Positions 49,418 through 62,372 of a stretch of 64,000 bases of DNA are shown piece after piece. Origin of the DNA: Viscum album (lineage: Eukaryota; Streptophyta; Magnoliopsida; Santalales; Viscaceae); the NCBI GenBank assembly GCA_963277665.1, contig OY728143.1:227283591-227347590 (forward strand), read 5' to 3'. The position numbers and the translations under genes were made by a program. Each line of letters starts with the position of its first letter. Position 1 is the stretch's first letter. The notes under the pieces were generated by a model. The model was not told the DNA's origin, made no database searches, and saw nothing but the letters and a program-made list of their open reading frames with translations.

Positions 49418-52400
49418 TATAAGTACCCAGAATTAAAACATTACATAATTATGAATTAAATGAATAATTCACATTGATGATCTTTTGAAGTTTAGAGTTT
49501 TAGAGAATTAGGACATAACTATTACATCTCAATGATTACAAAGTAGACACATCTACTCGGTTTCCATTTTTTTCACAAAATAGAAAAACTCTTGAATGAA
49601 AGAGTCATGTCTAGTTCCATGTTCTAGATAGAATGAAATTTACTTGATCCAATACTTGACCCTACTATATTTTAATTCATGTGAAAAACATTTAAAAAAC
49701 ATGGGATGAGCATAAAGAGGTGAGTAAGGGATATAAAAATATGGAAAGAGAAGGTTAGTCCATGTATACATAAGAATCAATGAAATCATACTTTACTCAG
49801 AAAACATAACCACATTAACATAACTCATTAAATCATAAGATTTATGAATAACTCATAGAAATCATAAGAAATAAATGTAACTTGTGGCATTCATAACATT
49901 CTTAAGTAGGGAGTAACCCTTATGGTTACATTTGGAATACCCATCACATTATATTCCCTAAATATCTTCAGAGAAACCATATCGTTTAAATCCTTTTCAT
50001 TAACCAATGAATTGGAGAGCTATCTCAAGCTCACCCACCCTTAGTTTATCAGAGAACCACACAACTTCATAAACAATGCCCAAGAACCACAACATAATCG
50101 TATCACATAAAACTTTCATAAAGGAAACATAAAATTTCCACATTTCAATCACAAGATTTCAATACAACACATTGATATAATAAACACATTATAAAAACCA
50201 TTTTCAATACCAAAAAAAAAGAAAAGTAAAATATGGTATTTATTTTTCATTTAAAAAAAATTATGTCTTGTAGAGGTAGCTGAAACTAAAATAATGGTTA
50301 TGGCGGCAGAGAAGCCATTGTCGCCGCATACATAAGACAAAAACATTCCTTTTTTTGTTTAGTAAAACACTTGGTATAAAAGTATTAATTTTTCATGAAA
50401 TTAAATGTCAAAATGTTTTTACGCACTGTATAAAATAACGACATGTAGAAATCAATATATGCCTCAATGAAAGGAGATTGAGACGAAGTCTCGTACAAAG
50501 ACGGTATCCTTAGATTAAGGATAAATCAATTACATAATTATGAGTGACATATATAAATACACCCAATATAAGTGGATATTAAGTGTAAAAAAATAAGAGG
50601 CCATCCAAAGATATTCATAGCACAACATAATCAAGTAGTATTGGTTTAACCCAAAGAATTGAAATTGGGTTAAGAAGATAACTTACAGAAATTTGACAAC
50701 CTAACGACGTCACTTTAAAATTCATAAAATGAGTTGATGAGAGATAAAAAGGGTCTCTCATCACTTGGAAATAAAATTTACAGCAATAATTATATATAAT
50801 AACATATCCCAACATAAGAAGATGTAAATTTAAAGTCCTAACAAAAAGTAGTCTTTTTATAAGAGGAGGGTGAAAGGTTCCCGTACCGATTTGGGTAACT
50901 TTCGAAATGTACACCCCATGAAAGAAGAACTATACAATGTTGATGTAAATACCCATTAATAGAAGTATATTACATAGAGAGTAGAATAATTCATAGTAAA
51001 TACACCACTTAAATGCGATAGTGGAAAATATGGCATGAATCTCAATGAATTAAAAGTGAGATAATAAACCCCCTTACTAAAATTCGGCAGCCTAACGACG
51101 CCACTTAAAACATCCAAAAATGGATTGATGAGATAAAATAGATTCTCTCATAATATGTACATAAAAAGTATAGTAATAGGAATATAAAATAACATCTTCC
51201 AACATATGAAAGAGGAGCTTAAAAGAAATGACATAAAAGAGAGTACTTCAAAACAAAGAGAGAGGTAGGATCCCTTACCTCAAGTCCGACTTGTTCTCGT
51301 TTGTTCTTTATATTCCAGAATAATAAAATTTGGCCAATTTATAATTTCTTAATGACTTCCTCTAATTATTATTATTCAATTAATATAAAATATTACCATT
51401 TTATAATAATTAGTTAATTATTTGAGTTCATATCATACGTTTTATCGATGTTTGCTACATGAGTCAAAAATAAACTTGTTTGAAAAGAATTGTCCATGTA
51501 GTTATAAGTAAATCACCTCAAGATTAGTATTAATTATTTAAATATCATATATATCCATTATATATTAATTTTATACTATTACATAATATTTGGAGATAAA
51601 AAATTAAATGCACCGTTCATGGAGACGGTAGGCCCTACGTACGCATGAACACTACTTTAATTTATTTATCATATTAAAGAAATTAAAACTAAATGAGAAA
51701 TTTATATATTATAATTAAAGTATAATATATATGTTATATAGGTCACGTATGTTCATTAATTTCACTTTTTTAACATTCCATGTATTGCATGAAAGAGTCA
51801 AATCACTTGAGGGGGCGATAGTCCACAATTTCTTAGATGAAATTATCTCAATTACACGACATGAAAAGCATAATGATATGATTTAAAAAAAATACAAGAT
51901 CTTATAGAAAACATAAATACCATATATGTCATATATAAATATAGTAACATAATAATGTCCACCATGAAATGTGTTAATAGAAGATTGAACAATCATCATT
52001 TCGTGAGACAGTAATTCACCACCCACAGAAACAGTATGTTCTTTAACCATTAGACGAAGGTGTGTGTAAGTGAAAATCAAATCCGTCTCATAAAAACATC
52101 CTAGTATATTGAGGATACTGGTGTTGTTATTGAATAAATTAATAATAATTTTAGGGGGAGTGAATAAGGAAAATACAACAAAGTATTTTGAGTGAAGGCG
52201 TTACCTCTAAATCCGGTATCTTCTTTTGATTTGAGGCAAGGGATCTCTTGAAAAGAGTTCTGCTCAATGTGAGGCTTCTAGGAGGAAGAGAGGTATGTGG
52301 GGAGATAATATGAGCAGAAATTGGATGACCAAGGTCTTGAGAGTTGTGGGTAAGGGGTAGAGGTGGGAGCCTTTTATAAGAGGGAGGAGGGTCAGTTTTG

Positions 52401-54195
52401 GAAAGTCTTGAAATGTTACTTTATTATAAAAGGATTTTCGGATTTTAAAGGTCCCAAAATGAAATATTTCTAGGATAAGGTCATAAGGGATCAAAATAAA
52501 CCCATCTAATAGGTTTTAGACAAGTATATGTCTTAGAATTTTCCTTATGTTGTCATTTTAGTTAAATCGTTCATTAATGAGGTAATCACTACATCATCAT
52601 GGTGTCATAAATAAATTTAATTATTTAATGTCTAAAAATTATTAAAAAATACCATGATGTAGGAAATATTTTTACATTTCAAATTTCGATTTATTTTATA
52701 AGATATCAATTATTTAAACAAAATTAGAATTGTTTTACTGAGGTGTTACATAGTTTGGTTATATTTTCCATTAATTAAAAATAATATGATAAAAGGTCAC
52801 TATCACACAAAAGTGATTCCATAGGGTCCCAAAGTTGGCACAAGGCTTCCCATGGTCGGAAATAACACCACCAATAGAATTAGGACACATGTTGAGGTCA
52901 TTTGTTATTTTTATGACATTATTGTATTTCCCTTACCTTCCCGATTACTAATTAATCATGATAATTAAAGATAATTACTATCATTACTATTCATAATGTC
53001 CAAAAACAAAAGTGTCTTTATTTAATAATTTGGAACTTCTGATTCCAAATATGGAATCCATTTTACCAAATTACAAACAAAAAAATTTCAGTAATTAATT
53101 TAAAAATAATTCCCGTAGTCAAAACCAAAGACAGGTTTTTATGAAGTAAAATTTATCAAAAGATTGGCATGTTTTTACATTCAATTGAAAAGTGAAATTA
53201 CATCCATTGACCCAAATTGTATTAAATGATAAAAAATAATTCAATTAAACTTTCAAAACAATTAAAATTACAATAAAACTATATAAATAAATTGGATGAA
53301 AAGGTAGTTTTGAATTAAAATGTTGTATTGTTTCACTATTCATTAAAAATGAACATTTTCAAAAAAATAAAACAAATTACCCTAACATATATTTGATATT
53401 ACAAATTCAAAAATGATTTCCATTTTACCAAATTAAAAACATACAATATTCATTAATAAATTATATTGTTAATTCCTGTTGTAAAAAAATAGCATGTTTT
53501 TATGAAACAATATCTATCAAAAGATTGACACTTGTTTATGCCCATTTTCGAAGTGGAATTAATACTAATGACCACCACTGGATGAAATGTTAAAAATATA
53601 TTCCAATTAAAATTTAAAACCAATTAAAATTAAAATCTATCCTTATAAATAAATTAGATTAAAAATCCCTTTTGAAATAAAATACAGTATTTTTTTACTA
53701 TTCATTAAAAATGAATTTTATCAGAAAAATACCAAAAATTTACCCAAAGTAAATTTCGATGATACGAATCTAAAGAAGAATTTTATTTTGTCAAAATTAA
53801 CATATGAATGGGACAAAAACTAGATTTAAATAGGGTTTTCCATCAAATGGTGATAAATTGGCCTTTTAATGTAAATTATGCTTAAAATTAGATTCATTTT
53901 CATTTTAGGCCTCTAACTTTTATTGGATAAAATTAAATACATTTAACAAAAATTTATAATCATATTGTAGTTAGTGGTATTAATTCCCTCCAATATAATG
54001 AATAGGTGTTAATTACCATTTAGAATAATAATATTATATTATTAGTGTGCAACGTATGATTTCATAGAAACCTATTGTTGCGTATTGGGTAAGACATCGA
54101 ACATAAAAACACATTTAAATAAAAATTAATATTTAATTCAAAAATATTAATAAATATGAAAATATCTTATTTCTTTATTTACCTGGGATGTTACA
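49418..54195 (-). repeat. Element B 5' LTR (4778 bases)
   Basis: Collinear with 42287-47067. TATA at 52370-52379 (minus strand TTATAAAAGG), donor-like site at 52203-52204, hairpin at 53841-53871, and CCAATGAATTGG at 50004-50015. The start TGTAACATCCCAGG is at 54195. Confidence 0.9.
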
Positions 54196-54200
54196 AATAC

Positions 54201-54493
54201 AATAAACATTTTTTTAAAAAATTACATTTAACTAGTAGTGGAATAAATTTAATTATTTCTATTAAATGAATTTGAAAATTAATATAATATTTTTAATCAA
54301 TACATGATACATTGGAATAAATATGTTACTTATAAAACCATTATAAGTAATTTTTGGGTAATGAGAGTGTATGTTTTCCAAAAGTATATAGAACCAAAAG
54401 GAAAACCTATAGAAATCCAAGTGGAAACATAATTTAATCCTTACAGATTTTACATTCATTGATAACAAAATTATTAGGTGTCAGTAATACTAG
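54201..54493 (-). repeat. LTR3 (E family) second fragment
   Basis: Resumes LTR2-like sequence exactly where B interrupted it: matches 14690-14980, including the block GGGTAATGAGAGTGTATGTTTTCC. The match ends near 54493, where F begins. Confidence 0.6.
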
Positions 54494-57400
54494 TTTATTT
54501 GAAACAAAAACCCCATTATCTTGGAGCAAGTGCCTACATTATTATATTGGCATAAGACACAAGTAATCACATCCTAGACGACCAAATAGTTTTTTAGTCC
54601 TGGAAAATCAGATATATGCATGATTCTTTAATTTAATCTAAATAAATTAAAACATAATCATTTTTTATAATGTCATTATTCCATATATTATATCCATTAT
54701 TATTAATCATAGTAAACATCATGGATTTATAGAAAAGGAAAAAATAATTGTGGGATTAGATGCCCTATAATGGTTATGTATAGTGGAATGCATCACAAAT
54801 TAAAAAGAATAATTTTCATAGAATGGAAAATAAATGAACATAAATCCCATTTAAATAATTTTACTATCATGATTAGATAATAAATAATACAAATGAAAGT
54901 TAAATAACTGAAAACCTATATAATTTAATTAATAACATGACTATCATAACATGATAATGAATAATCAATATTGAAATGTAAATAACTGAAATTACATGAA
55001 ATATAATCAATAAAATCATATGGAATTTCATCTAGTGATAATATCATTATGGAAATATAAATAATAATAACAAATAACTTTATAAATTTGGATATTGTTA
55101 ATTATAGGATTCTATTATCCCAAAAATCATGATACCTCTATTATTATGACCTTTCATAAGAAGGTTGAAAACTACAGGTAAACAATAATTTAATTCAACT
55201 ATAATGATTAAACTCATGATACTACCAATACATCAAGGGGATATATAATTCTAGGACCCACCAATCACTTCATGTCCTAATCATTCTTCATATATTGAAT
55301 AATCGATTTAATTCGTCAAAAATGTTCCTTCTCATCCTCAATATTGAATAATGTATATAGATATATCAATATTTCTTAACTTATAAAATAACCTACTTAT
55401 CAAATAACCATCGAAGTAGAGCACTGAATATATTAATTATTATAAATAGTTTGGAAAATAAAAACAACCATGATAATTATATGGATATTTAGTGGAAATT
55501 AATACCCAATGATCACATGTAAATTAATATTTCCATGTAAAGTTAATGACTTAAAAATTAATCACGAATGGGAATATCAATAATTTAGTTATATAAAATG
55601 ATCATAAACCATCCAAAAAATAATTAGGATATAATCATAAAAAAATAAACCCATTGGATTATAAATAATGGGTAATTTTCACTCATAAATATAAATACCA
55701 TAAAAATATCATTTAAATATTTTTAAGAAAATATTCATTTCATTTTGAAAATATAATTTAAAAACTAAAATTTTACAAACCATTTTGAAAGTAATTTTAT
55801 TTGAAAAATACTTTTAAAATTATTAATTAAGGTCTAAAACATTAAATTTTTATTATGGAAGGAAATTATATACATGCCAAGAAAATTAAGAAAAATATTT
55901 CTTTTACTTTTTAGTCAAATATGACGGGGACATTTTTTGAATTCAAAATAAAGATTCCGTTAATTATTTTAAACAAATAAAATATTTGTAAAAATTTAAC
56001 GAACAAATCATTTTCTAGAGGGTTAAAAGACTTTCAGAATGCAATTTTAAAAAACATTTTTTTGAAGATAAATTATTTCTTACTGAAGAGAGAAATGACA
56101 TCAAATTTTATTGAAATATTTTTTCAATCATTTTAATTTCCAAAAAGTGGAAAAATTATACTATTACTTTAAAAAATATCATGAATATTCTTAAGAGAAT
56201 AAAATTAAAATTTGTTTTAAAAAATTATTAAATAATTTCCTTGAATGGAAATTTTTGTATAAATAATGTCACTTAAAATGTCATTGTGAAATAAACAATA
56301 GAAATGATCATAACGTTGAAGAGATAATTAATAAATTAGTCAATTATAAATTCTAAATATAAATAAACATAAAATAAGTGGATAAAAAATGTATTTTATA
56401 AAAAATTGATTACACACATAGTCATAGAATATCAAATTCATTGAAGAAGTAATAAAACCCAATGACAAGAAATTGAATTATTAAACTTTTTACCACTTAT
56501 TAATTTTCAAGTCATATACCCAAGGATGAAATAATTCAAATTGAAGCTTAAAACACTAAAAATTATTAATTAATCAAGAAATTACTTGTGTAATGGTATG
56601 TATATACCCATTACATATTAAATTATGTGAATAAAATTACGATATTCCTCAATGATGTGAAATTTAGATGATGCCCCTTATCTCATGTTTTATTTTAGTT
56701 AAATATTATTTTAACTCCTATATTATATTATTAATTAGGATATTATTTTATATAATACCCATATTCATATTTATAATGTAATATGTAATCCTTTTATATT
56801 ATCTTATCATGTGTTTGTTATTTATCATTCATTTTTTTCATTTTTGTGTGTGTTAATTTCCCTATTCTCTCAGGTGTGTTTCATCATGGAAGAAAGAATT
56901 GTTGAAAATATTATACAGAACCATCCTATAAATAATAAATATCAATAAATAAATATATTATTATATTAGTGGATACAATATTATAATCATTTTTAAATTT
57001 TGGTAATGGAACATGAGTCTCATTGCTTATTAGAGACATTATGATGTGCGTACGCACGAGCGACGATATCAATCTCTTCATTGGAGAAATTGTAAAGAAT
57101 TCAACAATATTATTATTTTATAGAATCTATATAATCTTACATACAACACACATATTAATTAATTTTATTTTTATTACATTCTATGTAATTCATAGGAGAA
57201 ATATGAATCACATCACTTTGCGATAAGGTTATCCTCCGTACACATAGTATCGACGTTATCATTTTTAAAATGGAATGGAAAGAAAAAAGTTAATTGGTTT
57301 ATAAAAATTTCAGAATAATAATAATTACATAAATGTCATAGAAATGTGTAAATATATTAGTATATTAATCTTTTAAATCTGTTTGTGTAAAATGAACAAC

Positions 57401-58895
57401 CTCTGTTTGTGAGACGGTAGTTCGTTATACACACAATCGATGGTTTTGTATCCCATTTGATAGAAGTGGAGATTGATAAATATTATTATAAAACATAATA
57501 ACATTTAATTATATGGTATATAATAGTTTTATTAACATGATTACGGTTTGAAATAATATTTAGTGGAAAGGAATAATGAAAATGAAAGATCTTTGTTAAG
57601 ATAATTACTTTCCCTAAGAGAAACCACCTTTGGATCTCTTCTCAAGGACCTTTGGGATGAAATTTTCAGAAGAAAAAAAGATATATATTGTCAATATGGA
57701 TCATAGAACGATGAGTTTTAAGGTTTTTATTTTTCCAATTTTCTTTTTGGTCAGAATATATGATGGAAGGGAGTTCCCTTTTTTAATTTTGGAAAGGGGT
57801 CCCTCTTGGGAATTAATTGGAAATTTCCCAAAAGAATAAAAAATGATATAATAATTCACATGTGGATTGCATTAAAATGACCTTATATTAAAATCTAGAA
57901 GAATTATTTTGAACCATTTCCATGAAATAATATTTTTAAGTGTTTGTAGGTCATTTTAACCCTTATTTTCTACGTTTAACGCCATGGTAAACCCATTTTT
58001 AACTTAACTGCGATAATTTTATTTAATTTTTTTAGTAATATTTTGTTAAAAATAACATTGAAATTAATATATAAAATAAATAATTATGACTCAAATTGTG
58101 GAATCCATTAAAATATTCCATTTATATAATTTGAAAATTTTAATTTAATTTTAATCCCACAGACGTGATGATAAAGTAGATTTTTACTAAGAAAATGTAA
58201 AAAAGTTTATAATTTTTTATATGAATTTTTAATTTAAAAATTATAAAAATGACATAAATTATATTCATAGTTTTTTTTATTTAAATAATTTTATTTTCAA
58301 AACATAATAATTTTAATTTGTAAAATTTTTTAATGAAAAGGTTGTTTTCAATTAAAATTCAACATTTTTCACTATTAATCAAAAAATGAAACTTTTCAGA
58401 AAAAAAACAATTCTCTATTAGATAATTTTATTATGATTATTTAAAAAATGAATATTATTTTTTCAAATAATTTTCAATAATTGGTAAAAATTAATTTAAA
58501 ATTTTGGAGGAAAGCGTGAATAAAACATGTTAAAGAAATACAGTTTTTCAAAAAACATTTTTTAATGATTCTTATTATATATATATATTTAATTGATAAC
58601 TCTAATATTAATAATTAAGTTAGTAATATTCATAAATTCAAATTTAATGGTTATGTTACAATGATATACTATATTATTGTTTATTTAGTCTTGGGGTGGT
58701 GTGTTTTCCACACCATTGAAGTGATTAATTTTAATGGAATATATTTCATTTGATTTTTAAGTTCGGTGTTGCGTGACTCATACGATAAAGAATATATTGA
58801 TTATATTTTAAAATATAAATGGGTTAAATTATCCCTAACATAAAAAAATTGTGTGTATAGAATTTAAACATGATCTTAGTAACCAAGGGTATGAT
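54494..58895 (-). repeat. Element F 3' LTR (about 4.4 kb)
   Basis: The left part matches 61259-62372. Further right are modules related to other LTRs: TGCGTACGCA (57047-57056), GAGACGGTAGTTCG (57413-57426), CAAGGACCTTTG (57644-57655) and a TTGCGTGACTCAT stretch near 58772. The right end is uncertain; CCAAGGGTATGATA (58883-58896) may be the decayed CCTGGGATGTTACA end. Confidence 0.45.
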
Positions 58896-59577
58896 ATTTT
58901 AAAACAATTTTATTGAAAATATACTTTATAAAAAGAGATAATACAAAATCATCTTAATAAGAGAGATAGGGAAGTAAAAATTTAACATTTCTTGGTTTCT
59001 ATGTAGGATAAAATTTATGGAATGTGATTATATGTACATGGAAGAATAGAAAAAACTATTACAAAGGGATATAGAGTTCATTGATCATATTAAAATGATT
59101 GAAAAATTGATAGTTAAGGACCTCAAAACAATAAAAATGTGATGATTTAAAAGTCCATTTGATTCATCAGTTTTAAATGTAATTTGATAACATTTTTTTT
59201 TGAGATCCAATTCCAAAATTTATGAAATTAGATTACTATCTGTAAATATTTGTAAATAAACATTCCAGATATGATATATTTCATAGGCACATTTTCCTCC
59301 ATTGGTTGTGCATTGATATTTTCCAATTCATTGTTTATAAACTCCAAGAAATGAAAAAATGATTTTTTTAATTACTGAAGCACTAAAATCTAATTTTAAG
59401 GAATTATAATATAAATAAATGAGTGGTGAGTATTTACATCAATCTCTAATCATTTTCCACAAAAAATATAGTAAGAAGAATTTATTTAACAAAATAAATT
59501 AAACTGCAAACCTTAATAGTGACACCACTGGTTCATTATTAATATTTGTTCACCAAATCACTTGACTAAAAAAATTA
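58896..59577 (-). other. Element F internal region, non-coding part
   Basis: AT-rich sequence between the inferred LTR start and the SINE. No polypurine tract is readable and no coding feature is seen. Confidence 0.35.
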
Positions 59578-59700
59578 CAACATAACGTAGTCCATTGGTA
59601 TGAATTAAATCCTTATCATCATTCTGTTTTTGTTACAATCCCCACTACCATTCTGGATGTGATGGGTTATCACTTGGCATGCCAGTTATCCTTTTTCTAA
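59578..59700 (+). mobile_element. Diverged tRNA-derived SINE inside element F
   Basis: Aligns with the B SINE: A box TAGTCCATTGG (59588-59598), a decayed B box (TGTTACAATCCCC), then GATGGGTTATCACTTGGCATGCC matching the B copy's tail. The distance to the gag start is about 1.06 kb in both elements, and the flanking sequence (CCTTTTTCTAAAACTATATAA) also matches. Confidence 0.65.
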
Positions 59701-60484
59701 AACTATATAAATATAATTCCTAAAAAGTCCCAAAAAACATATGATAGATATACATTTAATAAAACTAATAATTAAATAACCTTTTTTACTATGATTTTTT
59801 ATTCAACTAATTTTAATTCCATAAAGTATAATAATCTAATTCAATTATTATTGAAATTCCATTAATAATCATATAAACCCAAAAGGTTTTTAATACCTAA
59901 AAATTTATGTCTATAAAATGTAAAAGAATCATTATATAAATAAAATTTTTATTAAAAAATATACTAAACCAATGGGTTGTATTTCAGTAAATTTCTCCCA
60001 AAATATTATTTGTCTTATTAGAATCTCATAATATAATACATAAAAATATGTTTTATGACTTTGAACTTAATAGAAATCTTAAACATATAAACCCATGGTG
60101 GTTTCCATAACTTTCATGTTATTGAATTAACATATCTATCAAATAATTAACTCAATCCATAAATTTTTCAGGATTCCTATAATTGAAAATATAATTTTTA
60201 AAATACAACTATAAATAAATGCAAAATCACAATTCATAAATACATAAAAACATTTAATTTTAGTAAAATTATTTACACTGTCTAGTTGTTATCCTTTAGA
60301 ATAGGGAACTGACTCAAATAATTACCAGATTCACCCCATTTACGGAAAAAACTATAAATGTATCCCTAAGATGATATTTATTTACTTCAATCATAATATG
60401 AATGTTTTCTTGAAAATTAAATGTTTTATTTCCTTAGTTTTTACACATAAATCATTTTCCCATTTTATTGAGATATTTTCTTGG

Positions 60485-60754
60485 GTGTCTCTTTCTACAT
60501 TTATGACATGAATGAAATTGAACCACCATTAATCCATAGTCTCAACCATTAGATCCCATAGAAAACTCCATCAATATATTCTCTAGTGAGTCCAAGAGAT
60601 GGTTAAGGTGTTTCTTGTTAATAAGAATTAGAGATAATGAATTTGACATTATCATGATACCTTCCTATCATATCATCATCACATTTGGATTATAATAGTC
60701 AAAAATTTGTCATTAGTATTGAATGTTAACATGATTCCTTATGGTTATATCCAT
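60485..60754 (-). pseudogene. Element F gag remnant
   Basis: ATG at 60754 with the same preceding sequence as B (TTTTTGGTTTTAG|TAAATGG). Zinc knuckle 1 survives as CHKCRKRH (60508-60485), 246 bases from the ATG; B has 249. The capsid core is absent in both. The frame is broken within a few codons. Confidence 0.55.
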
Positions 60755-61241
60755 TTACTAAAACCAAAAATAATAACATGAGGAAAAATTATCATAATGG
60801 GAAAGTCCTACACTCATTTACCAGACTTTAAAACAATGACAAACTATTTACAATATAATAAAACATAGTTTTTACTAATGTATTTCAATATAATCATCTA
60901 TTCAAATAATTATTAATGGTTTCCAAATGTAATTTTATTTATACTGAGCATATCCCCTGAGAATGTTTAACCACATGACCAATAATGATTGTATTTGGGG
61001 ATCATGCAATGATCAGGCCAAGCCCAATACCAAATTTTCTATGTTATTACCACAAGGTACATTAATTCTAGAGCCAAATACACTTATTTTATTTAGAAAT
61101 GGATGTATTTAGAAAAACCATATAGTATTCACCTTACCAAATCATTTGGATGTTATTCTATACATATCCTTGAAGTCTGTCATAGGGTTATATTCGTTGA
61201 TATATGATTTTGTAAGTCTAATTTTCAAGGATTATACTAAT

Positions 61242-61256
61242 GTTTCAATAATACCA
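61242..61256 (-). other. Element F primer binding site (decayed)
   Basis: The minus strand reads TGGTATTATTGAAAC next to the LTR end. It lines up with TGGTATTAGAGC of element C. Confidence 0.45.
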
Positions 61257-61258
61257 AA

Positions 61259-62372
61259 TATAGAGACATTAAACTGAGTACCTCGATGTTGGTTCATATT
61301 TTGTTACATTGGTATAAGATACTTGGTACCACATCTTGAATGACCAAATAGTTTACTAGTTTTGGTAAACTATATACATGAATGATTCCCTTGTAATATT
61401 TGAAACTAAATTATAACATAAATTTTTTAGAATATATTTATTTACTCTAGTATATCCCTGATTATTCATAATATTACACTTGAAAGATTATTGGTAATGT
61501 AAAAAATAAGGGTGAGATCAGATACTTAGTATGGGTCAGGTGCAATGGAAGCTATCATGAATCAATTAGAATAATTAAAATGACTTGGTAAATAACAAAA
61601 CATACATTCCATTAAAATAATTTGCCTATCATGATTATATAAGAAAAATAAATTTGTAAGGATAAATATATTAGAAAAATTATATTTAATCAATATCCTG
61701 AATATCATAACAAGATAAGGCATATTCAATATGGAATTGTAAGTAACTAAAACAAATTCCATTTAATCAAGGAAATTAGAACCCAATGCAGCAAAAGAAA
61801 ATATCATTGTCCAAATAACAATTATAATAATAATTTAATAGTTAGTGAAGGAAATTATTAATTATTTGATTTCATGATCTCAGGTATAATGACACCACTA
61901 CCATCAAGACTATTCACAGTATGTTTTTAAATTATATGTAAAAACTTGTTTAATTATATCATACTTATTCTCCTTCGGAGAATACTGATGCATCGAGGGT
62001 AACTATAGGTTTGAGCCTCAAAAATGACTAAATTTTCAACTAATTTCACATATATCCAATAATCAACTTTATTCCTGAATTTTTTTCATTTTCATCAAAT
62101 ATCAATATTGAGTAGTGAACATGTATTTATAGTATTTTCTCATATGGACATATAAATTTACATATATAGAAATGTACATTGAAATGATATGATATTTAAT
62201 AAATAAAAACATCCATGATAACAATGACGTTAATTTTTAGAAATTAATCCCTAATGATCACATGAATGTGAATATTTCAATGTTACGTTAAGGATTATAA
62301 AAATATATCAAGAGGGTAAATATTAATACATTACATAGAAAAAATTATCATAAACCATTCATTTAAATATTA
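61259..62372 (-). repeat. Element F 5' LTR, truncated
   Basis: Matches 54494-55625 in order, for example the CATTGGTATAAGATACTTGG and CATAAACCATTC blocks. It ends abruptly at about 62372, where the sequence becomes C-type pol. Confidence 0.55.

Larger units (their letters stand above)
42287..54195 (-). mobile_element. Element B: non-autonomous retrotransposon with 4.78 kb LTRs
   Basis: Two collinear minus-strand LTRs (42287-47067 and 49418-54195) enclose only 2350 bases. The target duplication is AATAG (42282-42286) and AATAC (54196-54200), one mismatch. The PPT and first 19 LTR bases match N almost exactly, so N-type proteins could have moved it. The internal region has gag ends only, and no protease, RT, RNase H or integrase. 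LTRs make up 80% of the element. Confidence 0.9.
54494..62372 (-). mobile_element. Element F: degraded relative of B with about 4.4 kb LTR
   Basis: Direct repeats 54494-about 55625 and 61259-62372 match in order, marking the 3' ends of two LTRs in minus orientation. The internal region (about 58896-61258) has gag remnants and a SINE spaced as in B. The right LTR is cut at 62372, where C-like pol begins, so no target duplication can be tested. Confidence 0.6.

Noticed and set aside
57000..57840. Host gene exons in 57023-57226 and 57630-57839
   Set aside because: Both frames lie in LTR-type sequence of element F; no protein family is recognised and the LTR modules continue through them.
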